From: a virus
Virus record (IMG/VR): IMGVR_UViG_3300022562_000333
Span: 1 to 64,000 of that record
Strand: one strand, 5' to 3'
Length of the DNA: 64,000 bases
Shown here one piece after another: positions 16,362 to 25,549 of the stretch. The notes beneath the pieces were generated by a model that saw nothing but the letters and a program-made list of their open reading frames with translations, made no database searches and was not told where the DNA came from. A program made the position numbers and the translations under genes. The stretch's first letter is position 1; each line of letters opens with the position of its first letter.

Positions 16362-19300
16362 TCAGGGGGCGAGCGGCTTGCCGGTCGTCGACTTGCCCTC
16401 GTGGACCGCCTCAGACTGGTCGTCCTTGAACTGGCCCATGTACTTCTCGTCGGCGTCCGTCTGGTGAGGGGCCATGGGCGCGTTGAACGTACCCATGTAC
16501 TTCTCATCGGAGTCCTGCTGGAGCACCTTGGCGAGCTTCGGGTTGGAAGCCGCGAGCACCTCGGTCTGCCGCTTGAGGAGCGAAGCCTCACCAAAGGCAG
16601 CCGCCTCGATCTCATCGGCGGTCTTGTCGAGGTCGTTCACGATTGCCTTGGCCGTATCGAAGTCCATCCCGAACTTCTTGTAGTTCTCTTGGATGAACCC
16701 GGCCGCCTTGTCGAGACGACCCAGAATGGCGTTGGCTTGGTCCTTGGCGAACTTGACGGTCATGGCGTTTCCCTCTGTCTCTTCGGTTGAAAAAGCCACA
16801 CGGTCGGTCGCCGCGTGGACGGTCAACAACGTCTCGTCCGCAGGTTGCGAAGCGAGCTTGGCGAGCATCATGTTGTAAAGCGGGGGCGAGATCGCCCTGT
16901 TGTATCGACTCGCGTGGATCGCGAGGTCCAACGCCGCTCGGAACCGGGCGTCCGGAACCATCCCCTCGATGTCTTTGGCCAACACAGGGGACTTGAGCCA
17001 TTCCTTGGCGGACTTCAGGATGGCGTCGAAGTCCGACGCCCCGAGGTCACAACGATGGGGTTGGTTCCACTTGGTATAAGGAGCGAAACCCTCGTGACCC
17101 TTCGGATAAGGCTCCACCCCGTGATACAGGGCGGTGCGGTCCCGATTGGAAGGCGGAGTGGTACCCATCTGCCATTTTTGGAGCCCATAAGAAGAATAGA
17201 GAGAAGCGCGACGAAGCTGTTTGAGGTCTAGCTTCGCCTTCTCCCGATCCTTCTCACTGAGCTTGCGCAAGTACCCGATGGGTGGTCTCGGAGGCTCAAG
17301 ATCCGGAAGCAACTCAGGCTCAGGCTCGTCGAACGGGGGAGCCCGGTAGGGGTCCTTGGCGTACTTCGCTTCGTGCTTCGTCTTCCGCTTCTCCCAAGCG
17401 TCGTGTTCTTTCTGAGCCGCCTTCTGCTTCGTCTTGTGCTCTTTGTCCTTGCTCTCCCACTCTGATCGCTTCGCGTGGTAGCGCTTGACCTCGTCTTCCC
17501 GGATATGGGTCACCACCTGACGAGCTTTGGCGGGATCTTGGTCGCGGAGTTTTTTGAGGGTTTGGACCTTGAGGATCGTAGCTGGATCAATGACAGACAA
17601 CTCGGACGGGTAGCGTTTACCCGCTTTGCTCATCATGTCTTGCGCTTGACTTAGCTTCCGAGCGACGTCTTCGGGGTCATCCGTAGGTCGAATCGCATCC
17701 CCGGACTTCGGATCCAAAAATCGAGCTTTGGCCTCCCGGTAGTCCTCACCTTGAAGAGCAGCAACCGCAACCTGTTGACCCACGGGGTCCAACTTCTTGA
17801 TCGCCTCTATGAACTTGGTCCGGTCCTTGTCGCTGAGAGTTGGTCTAGTTGTGGTGCGAACCACGTGACCGAACCGCCCGTCGCTCTCTTCCTGCTTCCC
17901 GTAACCAGACGAGGACTGGGTGAAGAGATTGGTAGCCCAGGTCTTGACCTTCTTCTTTCTCTCGGACTCCGACAAGGACCCCGCTGACAGCGTCGCGTGG
18001 GCCAACGAGGTCGATAGGTGCTTGGGGATCCCGTTCCCTACCAACGCTTTCGCAACGCGAGACCTTGAGGCCAAGCTGGCTCCCAGCAACTTCATACGGT
18101 GCTCGTGAACCGCTTGTTGCTTCTGGCCTGGGGTCAACTTGTCAAAGGTGAGTTTCTTCTCAACTTCCTTGCCGTCTTCTTGGACCTTGACCACCCCATA
18201 CTTGGGAAGTGAGGTGACCTCTAGTGGGTCCGACACGTAATTCCGTCCGGCTTCTTGGATCTCTCGTTTGAGGTTCTTGGGGGGATCGAGGGCGTTGAAC
18301 TTCGTGTAAGAAGAGAGGGCGAGCTTGGCGTCTTCCGGATGAAGAGACCCAAGGCGAACTTGAATTTCCGAAGGGAGGGGCGGATCCATGTCCCAGAGGG
18401 CGTTAAGCACCTCCAACCGCTCCTCCTCGGTGGGCGGCTTTCGATTCGGGGGCTTGAAGTCTTTGGCGCTCTGAGCCTTGCGGGCCGCCTCCTCCAGCTC
18501 CTTCTGGTTCTTTTCAGCGGCCTGAGCCTTCTCTTGTTCGGCCTTGGTCGTCTCTCGCTTCGTAAGGTCTGAGGCAGCCCCTTGAAGGTCCGCAATCGAC
18601 TTGGCAGGGAGGTTCAGACCTTTGAGGGCCGGGATTAGTTTTTCGGGCGGGATCCCCTCGATGGGGTGCCCATCTTTCTTGTACTGGTCGAGCTTCTTGG
18701 ACAGCTCACTTTTGGGGTCAGCCAGGGATTGAATCGCAGCCTTGACCTTGGGGTCTAAGGCATCGAGCTTGGAGTCAAGAGACTTCCGCTTCTTCTTCGT
18801 AGCGAAGTCATTGATCAGTCGCGATTGCTCGTTGGGGTCGAGCTGATCCCAAGGGACACGCTTCTTCGACTTAGGGTCATAGAAGTTGCCGGAGTCGTCG
18901 GTTGTAGGGAGGTTCTGGGTGTATTCCTTGAACTCCGGGTGGTTCTGGTAGTTCTTCGCCTTGAACCGCTCCCGGACACGAGCGGCCATCTGCTCCTCAG
19001 AAGAGGAGTCGGGAGCCTTCTTCTCTTCGGGAGCCTTGGGCTCCTCAGCTTTGGGCTCCTCAGCTTTGGGCTCCTCAGCTTTGGGCTCCTCAGCTTTGGG
19101 CTCCTCACCCTTGGGCTCCTCACCCTTGGACTCCTCACCCTTGGACTCCTCACCCTTGGACTCCTCACCCTTGGACTCTTCCTTCGGACCCTCCGGCTTC
19201 TTGGCTCCAGGGGACTCACGCTCCGAACGCTCCTTGTCCTTGACGGGCTTGTAGCGCGAAGGGTTGTTCTTGGCGGTCTGTTCCGGAACTGAAACGACCT

Positions 19301-19601
19301 TCCCACCCTGCTCGGAGTCGGAAACCGAGACGTACTTCTTGGGGCCTGACTCCGCCCTCTTGAAGCGAGCAACAACACGACGAACCAAGACGAGGGAGCC
19401 CCCAACGTTCTTGTAGTTGAGGGACATGTCCGGATCGTTCTTGAGGTCCGTGTCCCCATCGGTATCGGGGTCGCGATCCGTCTGCATCTCCTCGCGGCGA
19501 CGGTCCTTACGAGGCGGCTTCTTCTTGGGTAGAGGACGAACGAGGCGCTCCGCCTCTTCGTCCTCTCGCTCGCCGTGGTCCTTCGTACCGAGGAAGTCCA
19601 T
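16362..19601 (-). CDS. Very large charged head-region protein, 1079 aa
   Basis: Highly charged, Lys, Glu, Asp and Pro-rich. Residues 130-185 are ten pentapeptide repeats of the KGEES, KGEEP and KAEEP type. Long helical and coiled segments follow (250-400, 690-790). Residues 880-1000 look folded, and the C-terminus has two DEKYMG motifs 21 residues apart. It lies just after the portal gene. Near residues 70-80 is VRRVVARFKRAE, related to the N-terminal RVAARF motif of neighbouring proteins; a second Met at residue 59 (position 19427) would put that motif close to the start. An internal head or ejected protein is plausible; no family recognised. Confidence 0.65.
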   Translation of the reverse strand: MDFLGTKDHGEREDEEAERLVRPLPKKKPPRKDRRREEMQTDRDPDTDGDTDLKNDPDMSLNYKNVGGSLVLVRRVVARFKRAESGPKKYVSVSDSEQGGKVVSVPEQTAKNNPSRYKPVKDKERSERESPGAKKPEGPKEESKGEESKGEESKGEESKGEEPKGEEPKAEEPKAEEPKAEEPKAEEPKAPEEKKAPDSSSEEQMAARVRERFKAKNYQNHPEFKEYTQNLPTTDDSGNFYDPKSKKRVPWDQLDPNEQSRLINDFATKKKRKSLDSKLDALDPKVKAAIQSLADPKSELSKKLDQYKKDGHPIEGIPPEKLIPALKGLNLPAKSIADLQGAASDLTKRETTKAEQEKAQAAEKNQKELEEAARKAQSAKDFKPPNRKPPTEEERLEVLNALWDMDPPLPSEIQVRLGSLHPEDAKLALSSYTKFNALDPPKNLKREIQEAGRNYVSDPLEVTSLPKYGVVKVQEDGKEVEKKLTFDKLTPGQKQQAVHEHRMKLLGASLASRSRVAKALVGNGIPKHLSTSLAHATLSAGSLSESERKKKVKTWATNLFTQSSSGYGKQEESDGRFGHVVRTTTRPTLSDKDRTKFIEAIKKLDPVGQQVAVAALQGEDYREAKARFLDPKSGDAIRPTDDPEDVARKLSQAQDMMSKAGKRYPSELSVIDPATILKVQTLKKLRDQDPAKARQVVTHIREDEVKRYHAKRSEWESKDKEHKTKQKAAQKEHDAWEKRKTKHEAKYAKDPYRAPPFDEPEPELLPDLEPPRPPIGYLRKLSEKDREKAKLDLKQLRRASLYSSYGLQKWQMGTTPPSNRDRTALYHGVEPYPKGHEGFAPYTKWNQPHRCDLGASDFDAILKSAKEWLKSPVLAKDIEGMVPDARFRAALDLAIHASRYNRAISPPLYNMMLAKLASQPADETLLTVHAATDRVAFSTEETEGNAMTVKFAKDQANAILGRLDKAAGFIQENYKKFGMDFDTAKAIVNDLDKTADEIEAAAFGEASLLKRQTEVLAASNPKLAKVLQQDSDEKYMGTFNAPMAPHQTDADEKYMGQFKDDQSEAVHEGKSTTGKPLAP
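16433..16515 (-). repeat. Duplicated DEKYMG-encoding motif
   Basis: Two near-identical stretches reading CCCATGTACTTCTC on the plus strand encode DEKYMG at the C-terminus of the 1079-residue protein. Confidence 0.5.
19034..19180 (-). repeat. 15-bp tandem repeat encoding KGEES/KGEEP/KAEEP
   Basis: About ten tandem copies of a 15-base unit (for example CTCCTCACCCTTGGA on the plus strand) lie within the 1079-residue gene. Neighbouring copies are often identical, suggesting recent expansion by slippage or recombination. Confidence 0.85.
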
Positions 19602-19634
19602 CCCACTCGGGGTCCGTCAAAAGACGAGTATCGG

Positions 19635-21440
19635 TCAGAAGCGACCTTGTTCCTCGGGAGCCGGCTCTGGTTTGACCTTGAGATCCAGGTACTTGGCGAT
19701 CTTGTCCATGATGTCCGTCTTCTCCGCCAACATCCGACCAACCTCGCCGTAAATGCCTCGGATAACCTCGTTGAAGGTCGAGTCGTTGACCGAGAACATG
19801 TCCCGCTCGATCTTCTCTTTGGTGTCTTGCGGATCGATGTTGAACATCTCCAGAATGAGGTCGATGCTGATCGACCCCTTCTGGTACAGGTTGAAGAGGG
19901 CGTCGTACGTATCCTGGCTGTCCCGCAAAGCGAGACGGGTGAACGACAGACGGGGGTAGAGGACGACCTCGTCACCCCACTCATCCTTCTCGACGAAGCC
20001 CTTTCGTCGGGCCACGGGCTTGAAGAGGTACTCTTCGACGTACTCTTGAAGCATCTCCCGAAAGAGGAGGTAACGGGTGTTGAGGACTTCCAGCTTGACG
20101 CGATCCCCGGAGAACGTGCTCTCTCCCGTGAGGAGGGACTCGGTAACCCCTAGCCCGGCGTAGAGCTGCTTGTCCGTGATGTCGTACTCCGAAGACAAGT
20201 CGAGCAGACGATCCCGAGCGCCAATCTCCTCCCAGTGGACCTCGTAGTTGGTGACGATCGAGTAGTCCGGATCCACAAGGGCGAGGTCGACCTGTTCACG
20301 TAGGTCATCCGTATCCACGTCAGAGAGGTTCTCACCCCAAACCAGTCGCTTGGGGGTCATCGCTCGATCGGCGATGAGGGTCTGGGCCTGCCGGAGCTTC
20401 TCGCGGTAGTAGAGGATGCGAAGGCAGCGGTCGAGGAGGCTGGCACCAAGCTCCTCACCAGCCCCACGACGGGCCGCCAAGTGGTAGCAGAACGAACCCT
20501 CATCCGGGTCCGTACCGAGCGGGATGAGCTTCCCGGACTCGATGTAGTCCCTCACTTCTTGAGGGATTTCCTCCGCCATTTGCGAAGCCTTGTCGTCCCC
20601 GGCCTTTGCTTGCTCGATGAGAGCACGGTCCCTATCCGAAGGGATCAGGTCGAGCGTAACCTTGTCCGTGAAGCTGAATGAAGCCAGCCGCACTTGGTCG
20701 ATAGGGAGGATGATGAGCTTGTCCCAGCCCTTGTAGTGCTCTTGGTAGTAGGCTAGCTCCCGGTCTTCCCGGTCCTCCATCTCCGTGATGGATTCCTCAA
20801 CCTCTTCATGCCCGTTCCCCTCTTCATCGAGGGTGGACTTGACGTTCTTGTCAATCTTGTGTCCTACGTTTGCAGGCACATCCACCGAACCATCCTCCGC
20901 GAACAGGAAGACGTTACCGTCGAGGTTGTAGTGGTGGGCGGCTGTAATCAAGCGTTGAAACAGCTTGATCCTTTGGCACATACGTTGAAAGAACGTGAGG
21001 ATGTACTTGCCGTAGTCGTTGGCGTCCTTGAAGCGCTCCGGGTAGGTGCGGGGAGTCGGCTTGGCCAACCGGACCTTGGACAGAGGTAGCTCTGTGTGGA
21101 GGTCGATCGCTTGACCTACAATGGGGTCGGTGTTGTAGAAGTGCCTGTAAATCTCCCGCTTCTCGCGGAGAGATTGAGGCAGCTCCAGAAAGTCTGTCGA
21201 GAGCTGCGGGGAGAAGAACGGGCTCGTCCCGGAAAGGGTCGTGTTCGCCCCTGAGATAGCGTTCGTGGGGAACGACCCCATCGCCGTCTTGTTGGATGCG
21301 GCTACCCGACGCGCCAAGCGCTCCTTCTCGGTAAGGTTCGACACCTTGCCTTTGGATGAGTAGGGAGCATGGGTCCACCGGCCGATCTGAGTATTCAGAA
21401 CGACGCTACTTGACGCGTTGGTGAACCGCTCGGAAGCCAC
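19635..21440 (-). CDS. Portal protein, 601 aa
   Basis: Length and layout fit a phage portal. Residues 80-130 carry SLREKREIYRHFYNTDPIVG and AIDLHTELPLSKVRL, which I associate with T4-like or large-phage portals. Stem-like and wing-like helical regions follow, with a predicted crown region rich in charged helices. Starts with GTG at 21440 after GGGGGAG, its start touching the stop of the preceding gene. Order terminase, accessory genes, portal, protease, scaffold, capsid supports the call. It forms the dodecameric DNA channel at one head vertex. Confidence 0.8.
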   Translation of the reverse strand: MASERFTNASSSVVLNTQIGRWTHAPYSSKGKVSNLTEKERLARRVAASNKTAMGSFPTNAISGANTTLSGTSPFFSPQLSTDFLELPQSLREKREIYRHFYNTDPIVGQAIDLHTELPLSKVRLAKPTPRTYPERFKDANDYGKYILTFFQRMCQRIKLFQRLITAAHHYNLDGNVFLFAEDGSVDVPANVGHKIDKNVKSTLDEEGNGHEEVEESITEMEDREDRELAYYQEHYKGWDKLIILPIDQVRLASFSFTDKVTLDLIPSDRDRALIEQAKAGDDKASQMAEEIPQEVRDYIESGKLIPLGTDPDEGSFCYHLAARRGAGEELGASLLDRCLRILYYREKLRQAQTLIADRAMTPKRLVWGENLSDVDTDDLREQVDLALVDPDYSIVTNYEVHWEEIGARDRLLDLSSEYDITDKQLYAGLGVTESLLTGESTFSGDRVKLEVLNTRYLLFREMLQEYVEEYLFKPVARRKGFVEKDEWGDEVVLYPRLSFTRLALRDSQDTYDALFNLYQKGSISIDLILEMFNIDPQDTKEKIERDMFSVNDSTFNEVIRGIYGEVGRMLAEKTDIMDKIAKYLDLKVKPEPAPEEQGRF

Positions 21441-21896
21441 TTAGATTTCTCCCCCGTAGAGGTCGTCGATGTCCGCTACGTTCCCTACATTTGCAACGTC
21501 GAGCATAGAAGAGGTCTCCGTGTCTGGCCCAAACAGCTCCGAGAGAAGATCGCGGGGCGGGGCGTGACCGTCTTTGGCCGCCTTCGCTGCCTTGCGCTCT
21601 TGCTTCTCCCTCTGTTCACGCTCCGTGATCTCCATCTCCGTCTTGATGTTGGCCAGCATCCGCTCAAAGACCTGGGCTCGCTTGAGCCCCTGGCTCATCA
21701 GGCCCGCTATCCGTTTCCCACCGTTGGCAAGGTTGAGATACGCGGAGGTGGCCGCATTGGGGTTCTTCTTCGCCCGATGGTACAGAAGGTCGTAGATCCT
21801 CTGGGCTCGTTCGGCCAAAGCCAGCATCTCGGCGTGGGTACGACCCCCCTCCGCGACCAACTCATCCACGGTCATGTGTCCAAGTGTTTTTTCCAT
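21441..21896 (-). CDS. Hypothetical helical protein between terminase and portal, 151 aa
   Basis: Almost entirely helical, with a charged stretch EITEREQREKQERKAAKAAK near residues 90-110 and an acidic tail. It contacts the portal start directly (stop TAA, then GTG). Head-tail joining or packaging-accessory function is possible, but there is no recognised motif. The ATG at 21896 has a weak ribosome site. Confidence 0.6.
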   Translation of the reverse strand: MEKTLGHMTVDELVAEGGRTHAEMLALAERAQRIYDLLYHRAKKNPNAATSAYLNLANGGKRIAGLMSQGLKRAQVFERMLANIKTEMEITEREQREKQERKAAKAAKDGHAPPRDLLSELFGPDTETSSMLDVANVGNVADIDDLYGGEI

Positions 21897-21938
21897 CTAC
21901 ATTTTCTCGGCGAGCACAAGGGGCTCGTTATCAACAGG

Positions 21939-22475
21939 TTACAAGGTCTGAATGGTCATGAAGTTGTTGTTCACGGCTTTGGGGGGTTGGATGACCATAC
22001 CGACCAAACCCCCCAAAAACGGGGCGTCGGCAAGAGGCCCTCGCGGGTCACCAGACAAATCCCACTCATCTTCCTTCGTCCACAGGCCGCGAAGGGATAT
22101 GTATAGGAAATCGCTGGCATTGTAGGTAATTGGAACCAACGGCCCGCCCTGTCGAGACGTCCAGGTGTACGTCTCGAAAGAGGAGGTCGAGAAGAAACAC
22201 CCGCCGCTGAGCATGACTCCAAAGCGGTAGTGAGGTTGGTGGCCCGTGATGGAGGTGAACTTGTCGGCCGGTTCATCGGAGCCCCAGACAAGGAAGCCTG
22301 AGCAGACCCCATCGGCGTAGGTGACGAGAAACTCGTCCTTCGTGGAGTCGGCCCACTTCACACCCTGACCCCCGGCCCACCCGCCTTGAGCCATCGCCTC
22401 GTCGATCGTTACCGGGAGGTTGTCGCCCTTCCGGAAGAGGATGAGATCACGCCCTCGTACAATTTCGGTAGGCAT
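21939..22475 (-). CDS. Hypothetical beta-rich head-region protein, 178 aa
   Basis: The start is taken at the ATG at 22475, which overlaps the TGA of the topoisomerase gene as ATGA; an upstream extension to 22583 would run inside that gene. The protein has many aromatic and Gly residues (YRFGVMLSGGCFFSTSSF) and is probably a beta sandwich. No motif is recognised. Its place between topoisomerase and portal-proximal genes suggests a virion component. Confidence 0.6.
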   Translation of the reverse strand: MPTEIVRGRDLILFRKGDNLPVTIDEAMAQGGWAGGQGVKWADSTKDEFLVTYADGVCSGFLVWGSDEPADKFTSITGHQPHYRFGVMLSGGCFFSTSSFETYTWTSRQGGPLVPITYNASDFLYISLRGLWTKEDEWDLSGDPRGPLADAPFLGGLVGMVIQPPKAVNNNFMTIQTL

Positions 22476-23545
22476 CAGGCTTTCTCCGGCTCTTGCTTGC
22501 GCCCCGGCATCTTCCCCCAAGTCGTTACGACCGTCTTGAGAAGCTCGTTCTGCACGGGGTCGCCATTGAGGAGCCTCTCCCAAGACCCTCCCTGTTGACG
22601 AAACACCAAACGCATCACGTTGAAGTCGCGATCCTCCACAACCAGCTCATCCCCGAGCATGTGGTCCACGAGCTGCTTGATGATGCGGTTTCCAAAGAGG
22701 AGCGGGGGCTCAGGGGTGCAGTCGAACGAAGCCGCCTTGGCATTCAGCTTGTCGATGACCGAGCCATCATGGAGGTACGCTTCCTCCATCGCTGGTACGA
22801 GGTACTGGCTTCGTAGCGTAGAGGGCTCGTGACCGACCGCCTCGGCAGCCTCCGCTACGGCCTTCTTGAACTCAGCCTTCAGGATCTTGTCCTTGGCTTT
22901 ACGCTCGCGTGGTAGCTCCGGTCCGGCAGAACGGATCTTCTTGAGTCGGTCTTGGACTTCCCGGTTCGCATGAAGACCCCGGATGTCCTTAGCTGTGATG
23001 TCGAAGTCCTTGAGGTACCCGTTGACCGCCTTCGCATCCACACACCCACCGTCATAGGCGAAGATGCAGTCCTCTTTTCCCTTGGTGGAGTTGTACGCCT
23101 CACGAAGAGCCTTGAGGATCTGTGCGTCCGAGACCTTCTTCTCTTGTTTGACCCCTGACTTTCCGACGTACTTGACAGTGGCCGAACCCTTCCCGAAGGA
23201 AAGGTGGCCCCGCTGCCACCCGGTGACGCCAAAGTGCCCGTCATCCGCCGATTCGTCGTTTCCGACCCGCTCGTACGTGTGATCGATGAGGGCGACGGCA
23301 AGGGCCGTCAGCTTCGTGTGCAAGTCCTTGGACTTCAGGTCAGACTTCACCTTCGTCCGGAGCTTTCCCATGGAAGTCCGGAGCTTCTCGACTCGGTCCG
23401 CCTTCTGGTTGTTGCGGTTCGCAACCTGACGAGGCCCGTACTCGTAGACGGTCATCTCGTCCCCGGCGCGAGTTTTGACCTTCTTTTTGGACTTGTACCT
23501 CGCGGCCACCCGGAGCGAGATCGAGTCGAGCGGAGGGAACCTCAT
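22475..23545 (-). CDS. DNA topoisomerase IB (eukaryotic/poxvirus type)
   Basis: 356 residues. The catalytic pentad of type IB enzymes can be read: Arg93 (YERVGND), Lys129 (KYVGKSG), Arg189 (AKDIRGL), His239 (VGHEPS) and Tyr248 (RSQYLVP). The His-to-Tyr spacing is 9 and Arg-to-Lys 36; vaccinia topoisomerase has 9 and 37. A preceding segment (YEYGPRQ, residues 34-40) matches the usual N-terminal part. The enzyme relaxes supercoils through a 3'-phosphotyrosine intermediate. It begins with MRFPPLDSISLRVAARY, an N-terminal motif shared with two nearby genes. ATGA overlaps join it to the terminase upstream and the 178-residue gene downstream, so it is made with head proteins, not replication proteins. 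Confidence 0.85.
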   Translation of the reverse strand: MRFPPLDSISLRVAARYKSKKKVKTRAGDEMTVYEYGPRQVANRNNQKADRVEKLRTSMGKLRTKVKSDLKSKDLHTKLTALAVALIDHTYERVGNDESADDGHFGVTGWQRGHLSFGKGSATVKYVGKSGVKQEKKVSDAQILKALREAYNSTKGKEDCIFAYDGGCVDAKAVNGYLKDFDITAKDIRGLHANREVQDRLKKIRSAGPELPRERKAKDKILKAEFKKAVAEAAEAVGHEPSTLRSQYLVPAMEEAYLHDGSVIDKLNAKAASFDCTPEPPLLFGNRIIKQLVDHMLGDELVVEDRDFNVMRLVFRQQGGSWERLLNGDPVQNELLKTVVTTWGKMPGRKQEPEKA

Positions 23546-25545
23546 CTTGACCTTACCCTCGGTACAAGACGATCCCTATGAACCCCGTGCTGGCGCATCC
23601 TAGCCCGCTGATAGTGGGTCATAGAAGCCGGCCCCCTCGGTTGGGTCGGGTAGTTCCGAGGGGCCGTGATCTTGAGGTTGCTGATCCGCTCCAAAGAGAG
23701 CCAGATGGCTCGTACAAGGGCGTCCGTCACGTCATCATGAGCCCCTTGAATCTGAGGAGCCTCTACGATGATCTGGTTCCTAGCCCGCTGCGTAGCCTGG
23801 AGACTGAGGATCTCCTCGATGAGCGGCGAGTGCTTGGATTGAGCCTCCGCTTGCGAAGGTAGCGGATAGTCGTAGAGCGTGATGCGCTTGTCGAACATGA
23901 GTAGCTTCGTCGCCTGGTACATCTTGCTCGTCGTATCAGGCTTGAAAAACTCACTCTTGAACTGCTTCAAGCCCTTCTTGTGGAGCGCCTCTTCGAGCGG
24001 GAGCCCGTTCCAACGGTCGAACAACCCAGCCGAGATGTAGAACTTCTTGGTGAGGAGGTGGATCCAGTTGGCGATCTCCTCGAAGTCAAGTCGCTCTACG
24101 TTCTCCAGGGTTTTGGCGTAGTCAGTGAAAGGAGAGGTGAGGTGGGGGTTGGCTTCCCTCCACGACATGCCTGCGTACCAAGCCTCGTGGTAGTCGAGGA
24201 TGATGTTGGCACCCTCGGTATGAGTGATCGCGACGGTCGTACCGTCGTTGATGAGCCCTACGTCGATCCCCATTTGATGAGGGAAGCGCGGAGGTCCGTA
24301 CGTCTTGGGACGAAGCTCCTTTTGGATGCACTCGATGAGGTCCGCTTCACGTTCGATCCAACCACGAACGCGGTCGGAGAAGAGGGCACCGTGCTCCGTC
24401 ATGAAGACGGAGGGGTCCTCGTGGTACTTCTCCTTGTAGTAGCTCGTTGGGACGGTCGGGTTGACCTCCCAGGTCGGCGCCTGGATGACGAGCATGTTGT
24501 CCGAGCCAGGCCCTCGGCTCATGCCGAGGTGGTACAGCTCGTAGAACTTACCCGCCTTGTTTAGAGGCGAGGAGATGCAGATGATTCGAGCTTCGGACTC
24601 CGTTGCCGATCCATTGATAGGGAGCCCCGTTGCAGGGTCCTTTGGGGAGAAGGCAGCGGTTGACGGCGTGATGGCGTCGTAGATGTCCTTGGCGCTCGAC
24701 TTACCCTTGTCCTGAAAGTGGGCGATCTCGTCGAGGATGATGACGATGTTACCGGACCCTCGAAGACCCTTTGAAATGCTGGCCTTGAAGGTGACGCGGA
24801 TGCTCGCCTTGCCGTTGAACGAAGTGAACTTACCGTCCGAGTGACGGACCGTAGGCCCGAACCTCTCAATGTCGTAGGGGGTTCGGAGCTGGACGTAGGA
24901 GAGCGTGTTGTTGGCGATGTACGGCTGGAAATACTCGCACTTCGCCATGTGCGAGGTCACGTCATTGAAGAGGAGACCCGCCTGGTCCTTGTCCGTGGCG
25001 ACCGAGATGATTTGGATTCGGTTGCCGTTGGGGAGCCCGTAGTACGCTTGCGGGTTGCCCAACGAGAGGAGCCTGTAAAGCTCGTAACTCGCAAAAACAG
25101 CCGATAGGGTGGTCTTCCCAGCACGGCGACCGATGGGGAGGGTGAGCTGTCTACGGAGGTGGTCCTGCTCCCCGATGTTGCACCGACCTTCGTTGTAGAG
25201 GTAGTGCAGGTACTCCTTCTCAGTGAAGGTGTACAACGTCTTCGTGTTGAACATGTCGGAGATTTTGATCCGACGATTCTCGTCCTCCGGGAGCGTGTCA
25301 TCCAGAGGCATGTGGTAGTACAGCTTTACGATGAACCGCTGTACTGGAAACAGCTTCATGTTGAGCCCCCACGGGGACTCGACATACTGAAGCACGTTGA
25401 AAATACGTTGCGTCCGACCGTTGACCGTGACGGTAGCTAGGTCAACCCCATTGACAGCCGCCGTCTCCGTAAGCGCACGGGCACGATGCCCGGCGCTACG
25501 GATCATATGGGCTAGGTTGGACTGTTGCTTCTTTTCGCGAGCCAC
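23542..25545 (-). CDS. terL: Terminase large subunit
   Basis: 667 residues. The N-terminal ATPase shows Walker A PIGRRAGKTT near residues 137-146 and Walker B IVIILDEIAHF near 272-282. The C-terminal RNase-H-like nuclease has the acidic residues of MGIDVGLINDGT near 440 and AHDDVTDALVRA near 620. It drives ATP-powered DNA packaging into the portal and cuts concatemers. Starts with GTG at 25545 after TTGAGGTGACC. A helical gene with an AT-hook precedes it (candidate small subunit) and topoisomerase IB overlaps its end. Confidence 0.9.
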   Translation of the reverse strand: MAREKKQQSNLAHMIRSAGHRARALTETAAVNGVDLATVTVNGRTQRIFNVLQYVESPWGLNMKLFPVQRFIVKLYYHMPLDDTLPEDENRRIKISDMFNTKTLYTFTEKEYLHYLYNEGRCNIGEQDHLRRQLTLPIGRRAGKTTLSAVFASYELYRLLSLGNPQAYYGLPNGNRIQIISVATDKDQAGLLFNDVTSHMAKCEYFQPYIANNTLSYVQLRTPYDIERFGPTVRHSDGKFTSFNGKASIRVTFKASISKGLRGSGNIVIILDEIAHFQDKGKSSAKDIYDAITPSTAAFSPKDPATGLPINGSATESEARIICISSPLNKAGKFYELYHLGMSRGPGSDNMLVIQAPTWEVNPTVPTSYYKEKYHEDPSVFMTEHGALFSDRVRGWIEREADLIECIQKELRPKTYGPPRFPHQMGIDVGLINDGTTVAITHTEGANIILDYHEAWYAGMSWREANPHLTSPFTDYAKTLENVERLDFEEIANWIHLLTKKFYISAGLFDRWNGLPLEEALHKKGLKQFKSEFFKPDTTSKMYQATKLLMFDKRITLYDYPLPSQAEAQSKHSPLIEEILSLQATQRARNQIIVEAPQIQGAHDDVTDALVRAIWLSLERISNLKITAPRNYPTQPRGPASMTHYQRARMRQHGVHRDRLVPRVRSR

Positions 25546-25549
25546 GAGG

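Noticed and set aside
22475-23545. Possible tyrosine recombinase/integrase
   Set aside because: The spacing and the VGHEPS, KYVGKSG and KDIRGL segments fit topoisomerase IB better, and there is no attachment site or integration context.
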